DNA of 64,000 nucleotides from Hyphomicrobiales bacterium (GCA_900469625.1 UBXV01000008.1:1-64000); one strand, 5' to 3'. Numbered from the stretch's first letter, positions 47,187 through 57,175 are shown. Notes: generated by a model not told the origin, from the sequence alone. Numbers and translations: made by a program.

Positions 47187-48290
47187 ATGGGCTTCAAATG
47201 CGGTATTGTCGGGCTGCCGAACGTCGGCAAGTCCACCCTCTTCAACGCGCTCACCAAGACGGCGGCGGCTCAGGCCGCCAACTATCCGTTCTGCACGATC
47301 GAGCCGAACACCGGCGAAGTCGCGGTTCCCGATCCGCGCATGCGCAAGCTCGCCGACATCGCGAAGTCGAAGGAAATCATCCCGACCCGCATCTCCTTCG
47401 TCGACATCGCCGGCCTGGTGCGCGGCGCGTCGAAGGGCGAAGGTCTCGGCAACCAGTTCCTCGCCAACATCCGCGAAGTGGATGCTGTCGTGCACGTCCT
47501 GCGTTGCTTCGAGGATGACGACATCACCCACGTCGAAGGCCGCATCAACCCCGTGGCCGACGCCGAGACGATCGAGACCGAGCTGATGCTCGCCGACCTC
47601 GACAGCCTCGAGCGCCGCACGGAACAGACCCGCAAGCGCGCCGGCGGCAAGGACAAGGATTCCGTCGCTCAGCTGCCGATCATGGAAGCGTCTCTGAAGC
47701 TGCTGCAGGACGGCAAGCCGGTGCGCACGCTGCTCGCCAAGCTCGACGCCGAAGAACTGCGCATCCTGCAGGGCCTGAACCTCTTGACCGCGCATCCGGT
47801 TCTCTACGTCTGCAACGTCGCGGAAAGCGACGCGGTCGACGGCAACGAGTACACGCGCGCGGTTGCCGAAATGGCAAAGGCGCAGGGTGCCGAGAGCGTC
47901 GTGATTTCGGCGGCGATCGAATCCGAAGTGGCACAGCTGCCGGAAGAGGAAGCCAAGGAATTCCTGAGCGCGCTTGGCCTGGAAGAAGCCGGTCTCGACC
48001 GCCTGATCCGCGCCGGCTACAAGCTGCTCGACCTCATCACCTATTTCACCGTCGGCCCGAAGGAAACACGCGCCTGGACGATCCAGCGCGGCACCAAGGC
48101 ACCGCAGGCGGCCGGCGTCATCCACACCGACTTCGAGCGTGGCTTCATCCGCGCCAACACCATCGCGTTTGACGACTACATCGCGCTCGGCGGCGAAGTC
48201 GGCGCCAAGGAAGCCGGCAAGGCGCGCGACGAAGGCAAGGAATACGTGGTCCAGGACGGCGACGTCATCCACTTCCGCTTCAACACGTAA
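47187..48290 (+). CDS. ychF: Redox-regulated ATPase YchF
   Basis: A 367-residue Obg-related P-loop NTPase from ATG 47187 ([17 protein letters not shown]). G1 is GLPNVGKST and the G3 region [20 protein letters not shown]. The usual NKxD G4 is replaced by NVAE (LYVCNVAES), which is why YchF/OLA1 proteins prefer ATP over GTP. The C-terminal TGS domain runs from about 280 ([17 protein letters not shown]). The role lies in translation and oxidative-stress control. It is followed by a GC-rich hairpin at 48304. Confidence 0.97.
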   Translation: MGFKCGIVGLPNVGKSTLFNALTKTAAAQAANYPFCTIEPNTGEVAVPDPRMRKLADIAKSKEIIPTRISFVDIAGLVRGASKGEGLGNQFLANIREVDAVVHVLRCFEDDDITHVEGRINPVADAETIETELMLADLDSLERRTEQTRKRAGGKDKDSVAQLPIMEASLKLLQDGKPVRTLLAKLDAEELRILQGLNLLTAHPVLYVCNVAESDAVDGNEYTRAVAEMAKAQGAESVVISAAIESEVAQLPEEEAKEFLSALGLEEAGLDRLIRAGYKLLDLITYFTVGPKETRAWTIQRGTKAPQAAGVIHTDFERGFIRANTIAFDDYIALGGEVGAKEAGKARDEGKEYVVQDGDVIHFRFNT

Positions 48291-48303
48291 GACATAGCAC
48301 TTG

Positions 48304-48326
48304 CGGCGCGCCTCAGGCGCGCCGCC
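48304..48326. terminator. GC-rich hairpin between ychF and the membrane protein
   Basis: GCGGCGCGCC-TCA-GGCGCGCCGC forms a perfect 10-base stem without a T run. It may slow transcription of either convergent gene; terminator function is uncertain. Confidence 0.45.
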
Positions 48327-48343
48327 GATGGCACGACCCTATG

Positions 48344-49459
48344 TTACGGCGCGGCATGCAACCGCGCCGTCATCGTTTCCGGCAACAGCCTCATGACGAT
48401 GCGGCGCAGTTTCTGCCAGAAAATGCCGATGACGAGCACGGTGACGCCAACCACGGCGAAGGCGATGAAGACGTAGTTGTCGAGCGACGCGCCGGTTTGG
48501 CTGAGCATCGTCCAGATCGCGCCCCCCAGCGACAAGAGCCCTGACGTGACGAAGGCACGGCGATCTATGATCAGTCCGACCAGCATGAAGAGCGCCACGA
48601 TCACAATGGCTGTCATCGCCTGACCGATCCCGGCCTGCCCATCCCACCAGGTGCCGTTGCCGCCGTTGGACACAAAGACCAGACCGATCAGCGCGTAGAG
48701 CAGCGCGGGTGCAGCGGCCAGGTGCAGCCAGAACGCCGTATCCGAGCGGGTGGTTACGCGCTGCGGATCAGAAACGTCGAAGCGCATGGCGACCGCAAAG
48801 AGGCCCAGCGCCCCGACAAGGACGGTGAGCGCGAGAAGCACGAAGTGGTTCTCGTTGGCAAGATCGATCTGCAGAACCCTCTCCAGGCCAAGAAGGATCG
48901 CGACCACGCCGATAAGGGCGACCGAGAGCATGAGGCAAGCGAGAGCCAGCGGAACACGATAGCGCCAATAGAACAGGGCGAGCGGGATCGGAAACGCCGA
49001 GAGGTAGGCGAGTGTAAAGACAAGCGGCTTCCACGCCTCCTCGTGCTCGCCGACGAACAAGAATGCCGTCGTCCCGACCCAATGCACGAGAGCAAGCGTC
49101 AGCGCCACCGATGGCAGGGCCAACCGCTGGCGCCTCACCAGGATCTCGGCAAGGATGAGAATGACCGGCAGCGTAAAGAGTGGACCGCTCAGGCCCCAAA
49201 GGCCGATCAGGACGACGACGACGCCGATGGTGATCAGGATATCGTGAAAACCCCGAACAAACCGCGGCTGCTCGCTGTCTTCGGCAGCAAGCGCGTCGAG
49301 GGCGGCGTCATCCCGCTCCGCGACCGCGTCCGTTGCCGCCGGCCCGAAGTTGATACCGCGATCGGTAAGATAGGCTTCGAGATCGCCCGCCTGATGGGCA
49401 GAGATGATCCCCTTTTCGGCGGCACCCGCGAGCGCCCTGTTCAGTTCGGTCACGTGCAT
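48344..49459 (-). CDS. Multi-pass membrane protein, DUF2157/DUF4401-like
   Basis: A 371-residue protein. The cytoplasmic N-terminus (1-70; MHVTELNRALAGAAEKGIIS and acidic residues) is followed by about ten hydrophobic helices from residue 72 to 350 (ILITIGVVVVLIGLWGLSGP, VGVTVLVIGIFW). The N-terminal helix-rich segment then a membrane bundle is the layout of the DUF2157/DUF4401 families, and I assign it there only tentatively. No catalytic residues are evident. It is divergent from the MaoC pair. Confidence 0.75.
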   Translation of the reverse strand: MHVTELNRALAGAAEKGIISAHQAGDLEAYLTDRGINFGPAATDAVAERDDAALDALAAEDSEQPRFVRGFHDILITIGVVVVLIGLWGLSGPLFTLPVILILAEILVRRQRLALPSVALTLALVHWVGTTAFLFVGEHEEAWKPLVFTLAYLSAFPIPLALFYWRYRVPLALACLMLSVALIGVVAILLGLERVLQIDLANENHFVLLALTVLVGALGLFAVAMRFDVSDPQRVTTRSDTAFWLHLAAAPALLYALIGLVFVSNGGNGTWWDGQAGIGQAMTAIVIVALFMLVGLIIDRRAFVTSGLLSLGGAIWTMLSQTGASLDNYVFIAFAVVGVTVLVIGIFWQKLRRIVMRLLPETMTARLHAAP

Positions 49460-49706
49460 TCCTCAATCAAGAGCCGGTCGAGACAACGATTGGGACAGGT
49501 GGTTGCATGAACATGCGGCATACGCAACCTTGAAATCCGCGCAGGCGCTCACGTCAACTGACGGGAGAACGTCGCGCGCCTCGCATGACACATCGCGGGG
49601 TGCCGCAACCTTTGAAAGGTACTGCTTAATTTCGCGCTCAAACCGATTCCGATTCCCGAAATTATGCAGTAGGTAATGCGACATACGACACACAGGACGA
49701 CGCAGC

Positions 49707-50159
49707 ATGCTGTATTTCGAGGATTTTTCCGACGGGCGGCGGTTCGACTACAAACCGGTCGAAATGAAGCCCGCGGATATGATTGCCTTTGCCCGCGAAT
49801 TCGACCCACAACCGATGCATCTCGATGAAGACGCCGGCAAGCGCAGCATCCTCGGCGGCCTCTCCGCCTCGGGATGGCACACCAGCGCCGTCGGCATGCG
49901 CATGATGCTCGACGCCTTCATGGGCCAGTCGACGTCCCAGGGCTCGCCCGGCATCGATTTCATGGACTGGAAGAAGCCGGTTCTTGCCGGCGACGTCCTG
50001 ACGGGATTCAGCCAGGTGATCGAGGCGCGCCGTTCGAAGTCGAAGCCCGGCCTAGGGATCGTCAAGTTCCGCAACGAAATCGTCAACCAGGCCGGAGAGC
50101 CGGTGGCGGTTTCCGAGTGTTCCGTGCTCTTCCGCTGCCGTGACAAGGTGCAGAACTGA
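49707..50159 (+). CDS. MaoC-family dehydratase (first of a tandem pair)
   Basis: A 150-residue hot-dog fold protein. The hydratase motif is ARDFDPQPMHLD-like (AREFDPQPMHLDED, residues 30-43) with LSASGWHTSA at about 53. MaoC enzymes hydrate enoyl-CoA or enoyl-ACP; the substrate is unknown. Its TGA overlaps the ATG of the next MaoC gene by one base. The two proteins are clearly related, so a heterodimer is likely. Confidence 0.93.
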   Translation: MLYFEDFSDGRRFDYKPVEMKPADMIAFAREFDPQPMHLDEDAGKRSILGGLSASGWHTSAVGMRMMLDAFMGQSTSQGSPGIDFMDWKKPVLAGDVLTGFSQVIEARRSKSKPGLGIVKFRNEIVNQAGEPVAVSECSVLFRCRDKVQN

Positions 50160-50629
50160 TGATGACGATGGAGGAGTTTTACGCCACGGGCCGCAGGACC
50201 GTCATCGGCAGCCTGACCTTTACGGCCGAGGATATTATCCGTTTCGCCCGCGACTTCGATCCGCAGTCCTTCCACCTCGACGAGGAAGACGCTCGCCACT
50301 CGCTGTTCGGTGGCCTGTGCGCCTCCGGCTGGCACACATCCGCCGGCTGGATGCAATGTTTCGTCCGGTTCTGGAAGGACGAGCAGCGGAGGCTTGCCGC
50401 CGAGGGCCTGCAAGCGCCGAGGCTCGGCCCCTCGCCCGGTTTCAAGGATCTGCGATGGCTGAAGCCTGTCTATGCGGGCGACACCGTGACCTATGCCGTC
50501 ACGTTTCTTGAAAGCCGCACCCTTGCCTCGCGGCCGGGTTGGCGGATCAATTCGATCCTGTGCGAAGGCGAAAACCAGCATGGCGAGCCGGTGATCCGTT
50601 TCAAAAGCAAGGTCATCGAGTTCGTCTAG
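50159..50629 (+). CDS. MaoC-family dehydratase (second of a tandem pair)
   Basis: A 156-residue paralogue of the gene before it, starting inside its stop codon (TGATG). The motif is ARDFDPQSFHLDEEDA near residue 30, then LCASGWHTSAGWM. The His/Asp positions are kept in both copies. The stop TAG at 50627 belongs to a repeat element (TCTAGAGC), so the last codons and the stop overlap repeat sequence. Translational coupling makes equal production likely. Confidence 0.93.
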   Translation: MMTMEEFYATGRRTVIGSLTFTAEDIIRFARDFDPQSFHLDEEDARHSLFGGLCASGWHTSAGWMQCFVRFWKDEQRRLAAEGLQAPRLGPSPGFKDLRWLKPVYAGDTVTYAVTFLESRTLASRPGWRINSILCEGENQHGEPVIRFKSKVIEFV

Positions 50630-50710
50630 AGCATTTTCAGGAGGAGTGCGAAGCGGTCTTCCGTCCGGAAATGCAAGGAGCTAGATCGGCGAGATTGCCG
50701 TCCGGAAATG
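50625..50710. repeat. Rhizobial intergenic repeat with TCTAGAGC edge
   Basis: TCTAGAGCATTTTCAGGAGG... through CCGTCCGGAAATGC to AGCTAGATC matches, from recall, a very common rhizobial intergenic repeat (TCTAGAGCATTT...CCGTCCGGAA...AGCTAGAGC). CCGTCCGGAAATG occurs twice (50661-50673 and 50698-50710), which suggests a partial second copy. Confidence 0.55.
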
Positions 50711-50739
50711 GAGCCGCAACCTTCTAATTCCTTAAGCCG

Positions 50740-50765
50740 GGAACGATTTGGGCGTAGAATCCGTT
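50740..50765 (+). promoter_or_regulatory. Predicted RpoE2/EcfG promoter of the 70-residue protein
   Basis: GGAAC (50740-50744), 17 bases, CGTT (50762-50765): a full match to the EcfG-type consensus. The gene starts 78 bases downstream. Confidence 0.65.
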
Positions 50766-50843
50766 CGGCCTTGAAGGCTGCGCGCCAGGGCAGGTTGGCC
50801 CTGGCGGCGAGAGGCCTCGACAGGGCATAGCGGAGGGCTATCG

Positions 50844-51056
50844 ATGGAAAAGACCCATGTTCGCGAATTGGCGGAGGAATATCTTCGCCTTGGCGGCCAT
50901 CGCCGGGTGGCGATCGACGACAACGAGACCTCGATCAGAAGCTGGGAAGACGAGCCGCCGGAGGCCGATGCCTACTGGCGCGAGAATGTGGAAACGCTTT
51001 CGCCGGCAACGCAGCGCGAGGTGCAACTGATGCTGCCGACGATCAACCGCGCGTGA
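50844..51056 (+). CDS. Small acidic protein of unknown function, likely stress-induced
   Basis: A 70-residue protein (MEKTHVRELAEEYLRLGG...) with no recognised family. It is acidic, soluble and helical, with a central DDNETSIRSWEDEPPEAD stretch. The RpoE2-type promoter motif upstream suggests induction in the general stress response. Its 3' end is 6 bases from the stop of the convergent apt gene. Confidence 0.78.
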   Translation: MEKTHVRELAEEYLRLGGHRRVAIDDNETSIRSWEDEPPEADAYWRENVETLSPATQREVQLMLPTINRA

Positions 51057-51062
51057 GCGCGA

Positions 51063-51608
51063 TCAGTGGCCGTCGAACTCGATCAGCGTGCGGACGTTGA
51101 CGCCGAGCGCTTCGAGCTTCTTGCGACCGCCGAGTTCCGGCAGGTCGATGACGAAACAGGCAGCGACGATATCGGCGCCCATCTGCTTCAACAGCTTGGT
51201 CGCGGCCTCAGCCGTGCCGCCGGTGGCAATCAGGTCGTCGACCAGGATGACCTTTTCGCCCGGCTTGATCGCGTCCTTGTGCATTTCCATTTCGTCGACA
51301 CCGTATTCCAGGCTGTAGGCGATGCGCACCGTGTCGTGCGGCAGCTTGCCCTTCTTGCGGATCGGCACGAAACCGGAGGAAAGCTGATGCGCGATCGCGC
51401 CACCGAGGATGAAGCCGCGGGCCTCGATGCCGGCGATCTTGTCGATCTTGGTGCCGGCATAGGGATGCACCAGTTCGTCGATCGCCCGGCGAAACGCCCT
51501 GGGATTGCCGAGCAGCGTGGTGATGTCGCGGAACATGACACCCGGTTTCGGATAATCCGGAATGTTGCGGATCGCAGCGATCAGTTCCGATTGAACGGTA
51601 GTGGTCAT
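51063..51608 (-). CDS. apt: Adenine phosphoribosyltransferase
   Basis: A 181-residue purine salvage enzyme that makes AMP from adenine and PRPP. The start at 51608 ([20 protein letters not shown]) is chosen over an upstream ATG that would add 16 non-conserved residues. Features: [17 protein letters not shown] near 21, [16 protein letters not shown] near 62, and the PRPP loop [16 protein letters not shown] near 122. Full-length and normal. Its promoter region faces the DUF1059 gene. Confidence 0.97.
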   Translation of the reverse strand: MTTTVQSELIAAIRNIPDYPKPGVMFRDITTLLGNPRAFRRAIDELVHPYAGTKIDKIAGIEARGFILGGAIAHQLSSGFVPIRKKGKLPHDTVRIAYSLEYGVDEMEMHKDAIKPGEKVILVDDLIATGGTAEAATKLLKQMGADIVAACFVIDLPELGGRKKLEALGVNVRTLIEFDGH

Positions 51609-51698
51609 GGGCAAGAAGGCCTTTTGTCTCTTGTTACCGCAAACCCATAACACCAACGAGCCGCATGTCGATAACGGTTTCTTGCCGCAGGCCGGCCT

Positions 51699-51724
51699 GG
51701 AACAATTTGGCCGCTTCCGGGGTT
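51699..51724 (+). promoter_or_regulatory. Weak RpoE2/EcfG-like promoter of the DUF1059 gene
   Basis: GGAAC (51699-51703), 17 bases, GGTT (51721-51724): one change from the EcfG-type consensus at the -10. The gene starts 84 bases downstream. Confidence 0.35.
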
Positions 51725-51808
51725 GATGCTACGCTGGGCCAGGCACGCGTGGAGGAGATGCGCGTGCCGCAGACCCCGCTCTGAGCTCACATCGCAAGGA
51801 GGAACATC

Positions 51809-51994
51809 ATGCGCCTGTTTGAATGCGGTTCTCTTGTCCCAGGGTGCGACTGGCACACCCGCGCCGATAACGACGCAGAAATCGTCCGCCGCGTGGTGGA
51901 CCACATGCGCCAGGATCATGGCGAAACGGCCATCCGTGAAAACATGGTCGACAACATCAAGGCTCGCATCGTCGAGGAGACGAAAGCCGCCTGA
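51809..51994 (+). CDS. DUF1059 domain-containing protein
   Basis: A 61-residue protein. The family signature is FECGSLVPGCDWHTRADNDAE with two Cys six residues apart, then HMRQDHGETAI. DUF1059 proteins are small, soluble and uncharacterised. The ATG is preceded by GCAAGGAGGAACATC, an excellent ribosome site. Confidence 0.88.
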   Translation: MRLFECGSLVPGCDWHTRADNDAEIVRRVVDHMRQDHGETAIRENMVDNIKARIVEETKAA

Positions 51995-52087
51995 CGAAAA
52001 CACCGGTCGCCGGGCCGCGCGCGGGTGTGGTCGTGCCGAAGAACTAGCAAGCAGTTCAACGGTCGGATTGCGCGGTCACGAATATCG

Positions 52088-52357
52088 CTAATTCGACTGG
52101 CTTTTTTCCGGCCGATCGTCGTGGACCCTCACCTTCTGAACATAGAGATGATTGGGTCGCGGCGACGGCACGCGCTCGGCAAAATCCCGGCGAGCCGCCT
52201 TCATCGCGACTTGGTCGTATTCGCGGTTGTACGATGTCTGTTGAACAAACACATCCGTGACTTTTCCGGTCGGGCCGGTTTGAAGGCCGACGAGAACATC
52301 GTTCGCGCAACCGGAGGCGACGAGCAACAAGGCAATGAGTATGGATCTGGTTTTCAT
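52088..52357 (-). CDS. Small lipoprotein with TonB-C-like domain
   Basis: An 89-residue lipoprotein; the lipobox VASGC gives a modified Cys at residue 18. The remaining 70 residues (GPTGKVTDVFVQQTSYNREY, DQVAMKAARRDF) look like the C-terminal TonB fold, where GKVTDVxVxxSS and LDxAALxAVRxW are the matching positions. A free-standing anchored TonB-C domain would be unusual. No ExbB/ExbD or receptor gene is near. Confidence 0.72.
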   Translation of the reverse strand: MKTRSILIALLLVASGCANDVLVGLQTGPTGKVTDVFVQQTSYNREYDQVAMKAARRDFAERVPSPRPNHLYVQKVRVHDDRPEKSQSN

Positions 52358-52533
52358 GGCGCCTCTCTGAAGAGATCCGCCAGTAGCCGAGTCGCAGGGG
52401 ATCCGCCACCTATCGTTGTGGGCAGGCGCTCTGCGGATGTGCCAATCCGAACGTCAGGTAACGAGAAAGGTTCTCGGCGCATCTTGCGATAAGCCGGGCG
52501 TGAATTCAGGTCGCCGATACCCGACTTTTCCTC

Positions 52534-53793
52534 TCAAATACGGGCCACGATCGCCTCGAGCTTTGCAACCAGACTTGCCCGGTCGAGACTGAAATTGCGC
52601 TCGACCCAAAGCGTTTCCAGCTCGCCCAGGATCTCGCCGACACGTGGACCGGCAGCGATACCGGCCTTCAGCACGTCTGCCCCGGTCAGCGGGAAGGCAG
52701 GGCGTCCCCATGCCTCCGCGCGCTTCAACAGGCGCTGGAAGGAAGCGGTCTCGGCAAGCAGTGCCGGATCGTTTTCGGATTTGCGTCTGGCGGAAGCAAG
52801 CGCCAGCCGCAGACGGGCCGAAATACCCTCCGTTCCGTGGCGATAGAGCAGCCGGTCGAGCGCCGTATCGACGGTCTTGGCCGGCACTGCGGGCGCATCG
52901 GCGAAGCGCGAAAAATACGCGGCCTCGGCCTTCGACAGGCGAAGCCGTGTCGCCATGGCTTCCAGCCGTTCCGCGTCGGGCGGCACGATGGCGGCAAGGC
53001 GCAGCAGCGGATCCGGCGTCCATGAGAAAGCGCGCTCCGCAGCCACCAGTTCCGGGATGGCGTCGATGCCCCATTTCTCGGTTTCAGGCAGGATTTCAGT
53101 CAGTACGCCGGCCTGACGCATCCAGAGCAGCGCCCGGCCCGGATCCTCGGCTGAAAGCAGCTTCTTTGTCTCGGACCAAACCCGTTCTGCCGAAAGCGTC
53201 GACAGCCTGGAGCGCGCCTGCGCGCAGGCACGCAAGCCATCGGCGTCGGGCCGGCCGTGGCCATAATGGGCGAAGAAGCGGAAGAAGCGCAGGACGCGCA
53301 GATAGTCTTCGGCCACCCGTTCCGCGGCGTTTCCGATGAAGCGCAGGGTGCGGCTTTCGATATCGGCAAGGCCACCGACATCGTCGATGACCTCACCCTT
53401 GTCGTTGGCGTAGAGCGCGTTGATGGTGAAGTCGCGCCGTTCGGCGTCCGCCTTCCAGTCGGTCCCGAAGGCGACTTCGGCGCGGCGTCCGTCGGTTTTG
53501 ACGTCGCGGCGCAGCGTCGTCACCTCATAGGGCGTGCCGTCGATGACGAGCGTGACGGTGCCGTGGTCGATGCCAGTCGGTACCACCTTGATGCCGGCGC
53601 CCTTGGCGCGTTCCGAAACCTCGTCCGGTCGCCAGGTGGTGGCCATGTCGACATCGCCGGCCGGCACGCCCATCAGGCTGTTGCGCACGGCGCCGCCAAC
53701 GACGCGCACCTCCCCGCCGTCGGCGTTCAGGACGTCGAAGACGCGGCGAAGGGATGGAGCCGAAAACCAGCTCTCACCGGCAACCGAGGTCAT
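52534..53793 (-). CDS. cca: CCA tRNA nucleotidyltransferase
   Basis: A 419-residue class II nucleotidyltransferase that adds or repairs the CCA end of tRNA. Signature regions: VRVVGGAVRNSLMGVPAGDVDMAT (in part; DVDMAT carries the metal Asp pair), RRDVKTDGRRAEV near 95 and RRDFTINALYAND near 120. The C-terminal helical arm is present and there is no HD domain. Its start overlaps the NUDIX gene end by four bases, third in the DUF1285-NUDIX-cca operon. Confidence 0.94.
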   Translation of the reverse strand: MTSVAGESWFSAPSLRRVFDVLNADGGEVRVVGGAVRNSLMGVPAGDVDMATTWRPDEVSERAKGAGIKVVPTGIDHGTVTLVIDGTPYEVTTLRRDVKTDGRRAEVAFGTDWKADAERRDFTINALYANDKGEVIDDVGGLADIESRTLRFIGNAAERVAEDYLRVLRFFRFFAHYGHGRPDADGLRACAQARSRLSTLSAERVWSETKKLLSAEDPGRALLWMRQAGVLTEILPETEKWGIDAIPELVAAERAFSWTPDPLLRLAAIVPPDAERLEAMATRLRLSKAEAAYFSRFADAPAVPAKTVDTALDRLLYRHGTEGISARLRLALASARRKSENDPALLAETASFQRLLKRAEAWGRPAFPLTGADVLKAGIAAGPRVGEILGELETLWVERNFSLDRASLVAKLEAIVARI

Positions 53794-54422
53794 GCATAAA
53801 GCCTTTCATAGAGCATTCGGACGATGCCGGCGGTGATACCCCAGATATTCCTGTCGCCATAGGGCATGCGATAGAAATGCCGGTCCTCGCCCTGCCAGTG
53901 GCCGCTTCCGCGCCCATGGTTTCCGGGGTTCATCAGAAACGACAGCGGCACTTCGAAGACGCTTTCGACCTCGTCAGGGTTGGGAACCAGCTGGAAGCCG
54001 GGCTGCACCACCGCCAGAACCGGCGTGATCTTGAAGCCGGATAGCGCCATGTAATGCGGCAGCCGACCGATGGTTTCGACGAAGCGCGGATCGAGACCGA
54101 TCTCCTCCTGCGCCTCGCGAAGGGCGGCAAGCTCGATCGACCGGTCTTCCGGATCGACGGCGCCGCCCGGAAACGCCACCTGGCCGGAGTGCTTGCGCAG
54201 GCTCGCGGTTCGCTGCGTGAAGATGACATGCGCATCCTCGCCGTCGTCGACCACAGGCACCAGGACCGCCGCGTCCTTCAACTGCAGGGTTTCCAGATGC
54301 GGCACGATGCCGGGGTTGAGCAGGAAATCGCCATGCTCCCGCCAGGAGCTTTCCACCGGCCCGCCCATCTGGGTCAGCGCCCGGCGGCGAAATTCGTCGG
54401 CCGAATAGGGATGCCCGATCAT
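53790..54422 (-). CDS. NUDIX CoA pyrophosphatase
   Basis: A 210-residue NUDIX hydrolase of the CoA pyrophosphatase (NudL/YeaB) group. The Nudix box is GGAVDPEDRSIELAALREAQ followed by EEIGL (residues about 90-115). Upstream TQRTASLRKHSGQVAFPG is the UPF0035-type motif of CoA-specific members. It likely splits CoA into phosphopantetheine and 3',5'-ADP. Both ends overlap neighbours by four bases (ATGA), so it is translated with DUF1285 and cca. Confidence 0.94.
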   Translation of the reverse strand: MIGHPYSADEFRRRALTQMGGPVESSWREHGDFLLNPGIVPHLETLQLKDAAVLVPVVDDGEDAHVIFTQRTASLRKHSGQVAFPGGAVDPEDRSIELAALREAQEEIGLDPRFVETIGRLPHYMALSGFKITPVLAVVQPGFQLVPNPDEVESVFEVPLSFLMNPGNHGRGSGHWQGEDRHFYRMPYGDRNIWGITAGIVRMLYERLYA

Positions 54423-55042
54423 TGCGACAGCGCTTCCAATTCGGCGGCCTTCATGATCGGGAAGACCGAGCCGCCCGAGCGGACGCAGAACATCTCGGCG
54501 CCATCGACCGTTACGACTTCGCCAAGCGCGACGAGATCATACATGACAGGCCGGGAAACCAGTGCTTCCAGTCGGCCGCGCACATGCAGGTAGGGCTTCA
54601 GCTCGCGGTTCTCGCCATGAATGACGAAACGAAGGGCATGTTCCGGCCCGGCCTCGACGACGTCGCCGACATTTGTGCGAAAGGTCAGCACCTGCACGCC
54701 ATCCGTCTGCGTCACGCTCATTTCGACGGCAACGAACGGCGCGTCGACGATCCGGATCGCCACCTTTTCCACAGGTGTGACCAGATAGGTGACACCGTCT
54801 TCGTCTTTGCGCAAAACTGTGGAGAACAGCCTGACCAGCGGTTGCCGGCCGATCGGCGTGCCCAGGTAGAACCAGGTGCCGTCGGCGCGGATTTCCATGT
54901 CGATATCGCCGCAGAATGGCGGATTCCAGCGCTCGACCGGCGGCAGGCCGCGCTTGCCGTCGCCCGTCTGGCCGGCCGCGCGCGATATCAGTGCCGCCAA
55001 TCCGGCCGCGTCCCCGGTTCGCTGAATTTCGGCTTCTGCCAT
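54419..55042 (-). CDS. DUF1285 domain-containing protein
   Basis: A 207-residue protein of the DUF1285 family. Characteristic stretches: LPPVERWNPPFCGDIDMEI near 34, GTWFYLGTPIGRQPLVRLFS near 55 and YLVTPVEKVAIRIVDAPFVA near 82. The function is unknown. It leads an overlapping operon with the NUDIX and cca genes, and beyond its start (55043-55237) lies a divergent gap shared with the MoxR operon. Confidence 0.9.
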   Translation of the reverse strand: MAEAEIQRTGDAAGLAALISRAAGQTGDGKRGLPPVERWNPPFCGDIDMEIRADGTWFYLGTPIGRQPLVRLFSTVLRKDEDGVTYLVTPVEKVAIRIVDAPFVAVEMSVTQTDGVQVLTFRTNVGDVVEAGPEHALRFVIHGENRELKPYLHVRGRLEALVSRPVMYDLVALGEVVTVDGAEMFCVRSGGSVFPIMKAAELEALSQ

Positions 55043-55237
55043 CGTTCCGTCCCGATTGGCCCCGATTTTGCACCGGAGGCATGTATGCCATCGCCAGATG
55101 CGGCGTGTATGCTGTCACGAGATAGTGCGTCTGCGGCGACTTGTCAGCCGTCAGCCAGGGTCTAAATTGGAATAAGGCAACTGAAGTTCCCCGGCGGGGC
55201 GATTCGGTTCAACAACGGGCGACCGGGGAGTACGACC

Positions 55238-56251
<1,014 letters not shown>

Positions 56252-56254
56252 AGA

Positions 56255-57175
56255 ATGGCCTCCATCGGGCACATAGTTGCGCGTACCCCCGCTGGTGAGG
56301 TTCTTTCCCGTGCGCAGCAGCGCGCGATGCTGGTTCCTGACTGCCTCGTCGAGGCCCGCCGCATCGCCAACACGGTGATCTCCGGCTGGCACGGACGGCG
56401 CAAGCGCGGCATCGGCGAGAATTTCTGGCAGTTCCGGCCCTATAGCGACGGCGAAAGCCTGTCGCGCATCGACTGGCGCCGCTCTGCTCGCGACGACCAT
56501 ACCTATGTGCGCGACCGCGAATGGGAGGCGGCCCACACCATCTGGCTCTGGGCCGACCTATCGCCGTCGATGATGTACAAGTCGACGCTCGGATCGGTGT
56601 CGAAGGAAAGCCGGGCGCTGGTCCTGATGCTGGCGCTCGCAGAAATCCTCGCGCGCTCGGGCGAGCGCATCGGATGTCCCGGCGTGATGGAGCCGGTCTC
56701 GGCCCGCAACGCCGCCGAACGACTGGCAACCGCGATCATGCTGAGCCCGCTTGCCGAAGGATTGCCCGAGACAGGCATGATCCGCAACGCCAGCGACCTC
56801 GTGCTCATCGGCGATTTTCTCGATCCGGCCGACCGCATCATGGAACGACTTGGGCCGCTTGCCCGTCGCGGCCTGCGCGGCCATGTCGTCGAGGTTGCCG
56901 ATCCGGCCGAAGAAGCCTTCCCCTATGCCGGCCGAACGGAATTCAGCGACCCGGAGACCGGCCAGAAGCTGACCGCAGGACGCGCCGAAATCCTGCGCGA
57001 CGACTATCAGCGCGCCTATCTCGCCCGACGCGAAAGCCTCGGCGTGACGCTGCGCCATCTCGGCTGGACCTTTACGCCGCACCGGACCGACCGGCCCGCC
57101 TCCGAGGCACTGGTCGCCGTGCACATGTATCTCTCGGGCATGCCGGGTCGCGCCACCCATGGGGGCCAGCTATGA
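56255..57175 (+). CDS. DUF58 domain protein, MIDAS-containing
   Basis: A 306-residue DUF58 protein. The family motif RIDWRRSARDDHTYVRDREW is at about residue 68-87, and a MIDAS-like DLSPSM follows near 103. DUF58 proteins are usual partners of MoxR. Its last four bases (ATGA) overlap the start of the DUF4159 gene. Confidence 0.93.
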   Translation: MASIGHIVARTPAGEVLSRAQQRAMLVPDCLVEARRIANTVISGWHGRRKRGIGENFWQFRPYSDGESLSRIDWRRSARDDHTYVRDREWEAAHTIWLWADLSPSMMYKSTLGSVSKESRALVLMLALAEILARSGERIGCPGVMEPVSARNAAERLATAIMLSPLAEGLPETGMIRNASDLVLIGDFLDPADRIMERLGPLARRGLRGHVVEVADPAEEAFPYAGRTEFSDPETGQKLTAGRAEILRDDYQRAYLARRESLGVTLRHLGWTFTPHRTDRPASEALVAVHMYLSGMPGRATHGGQL

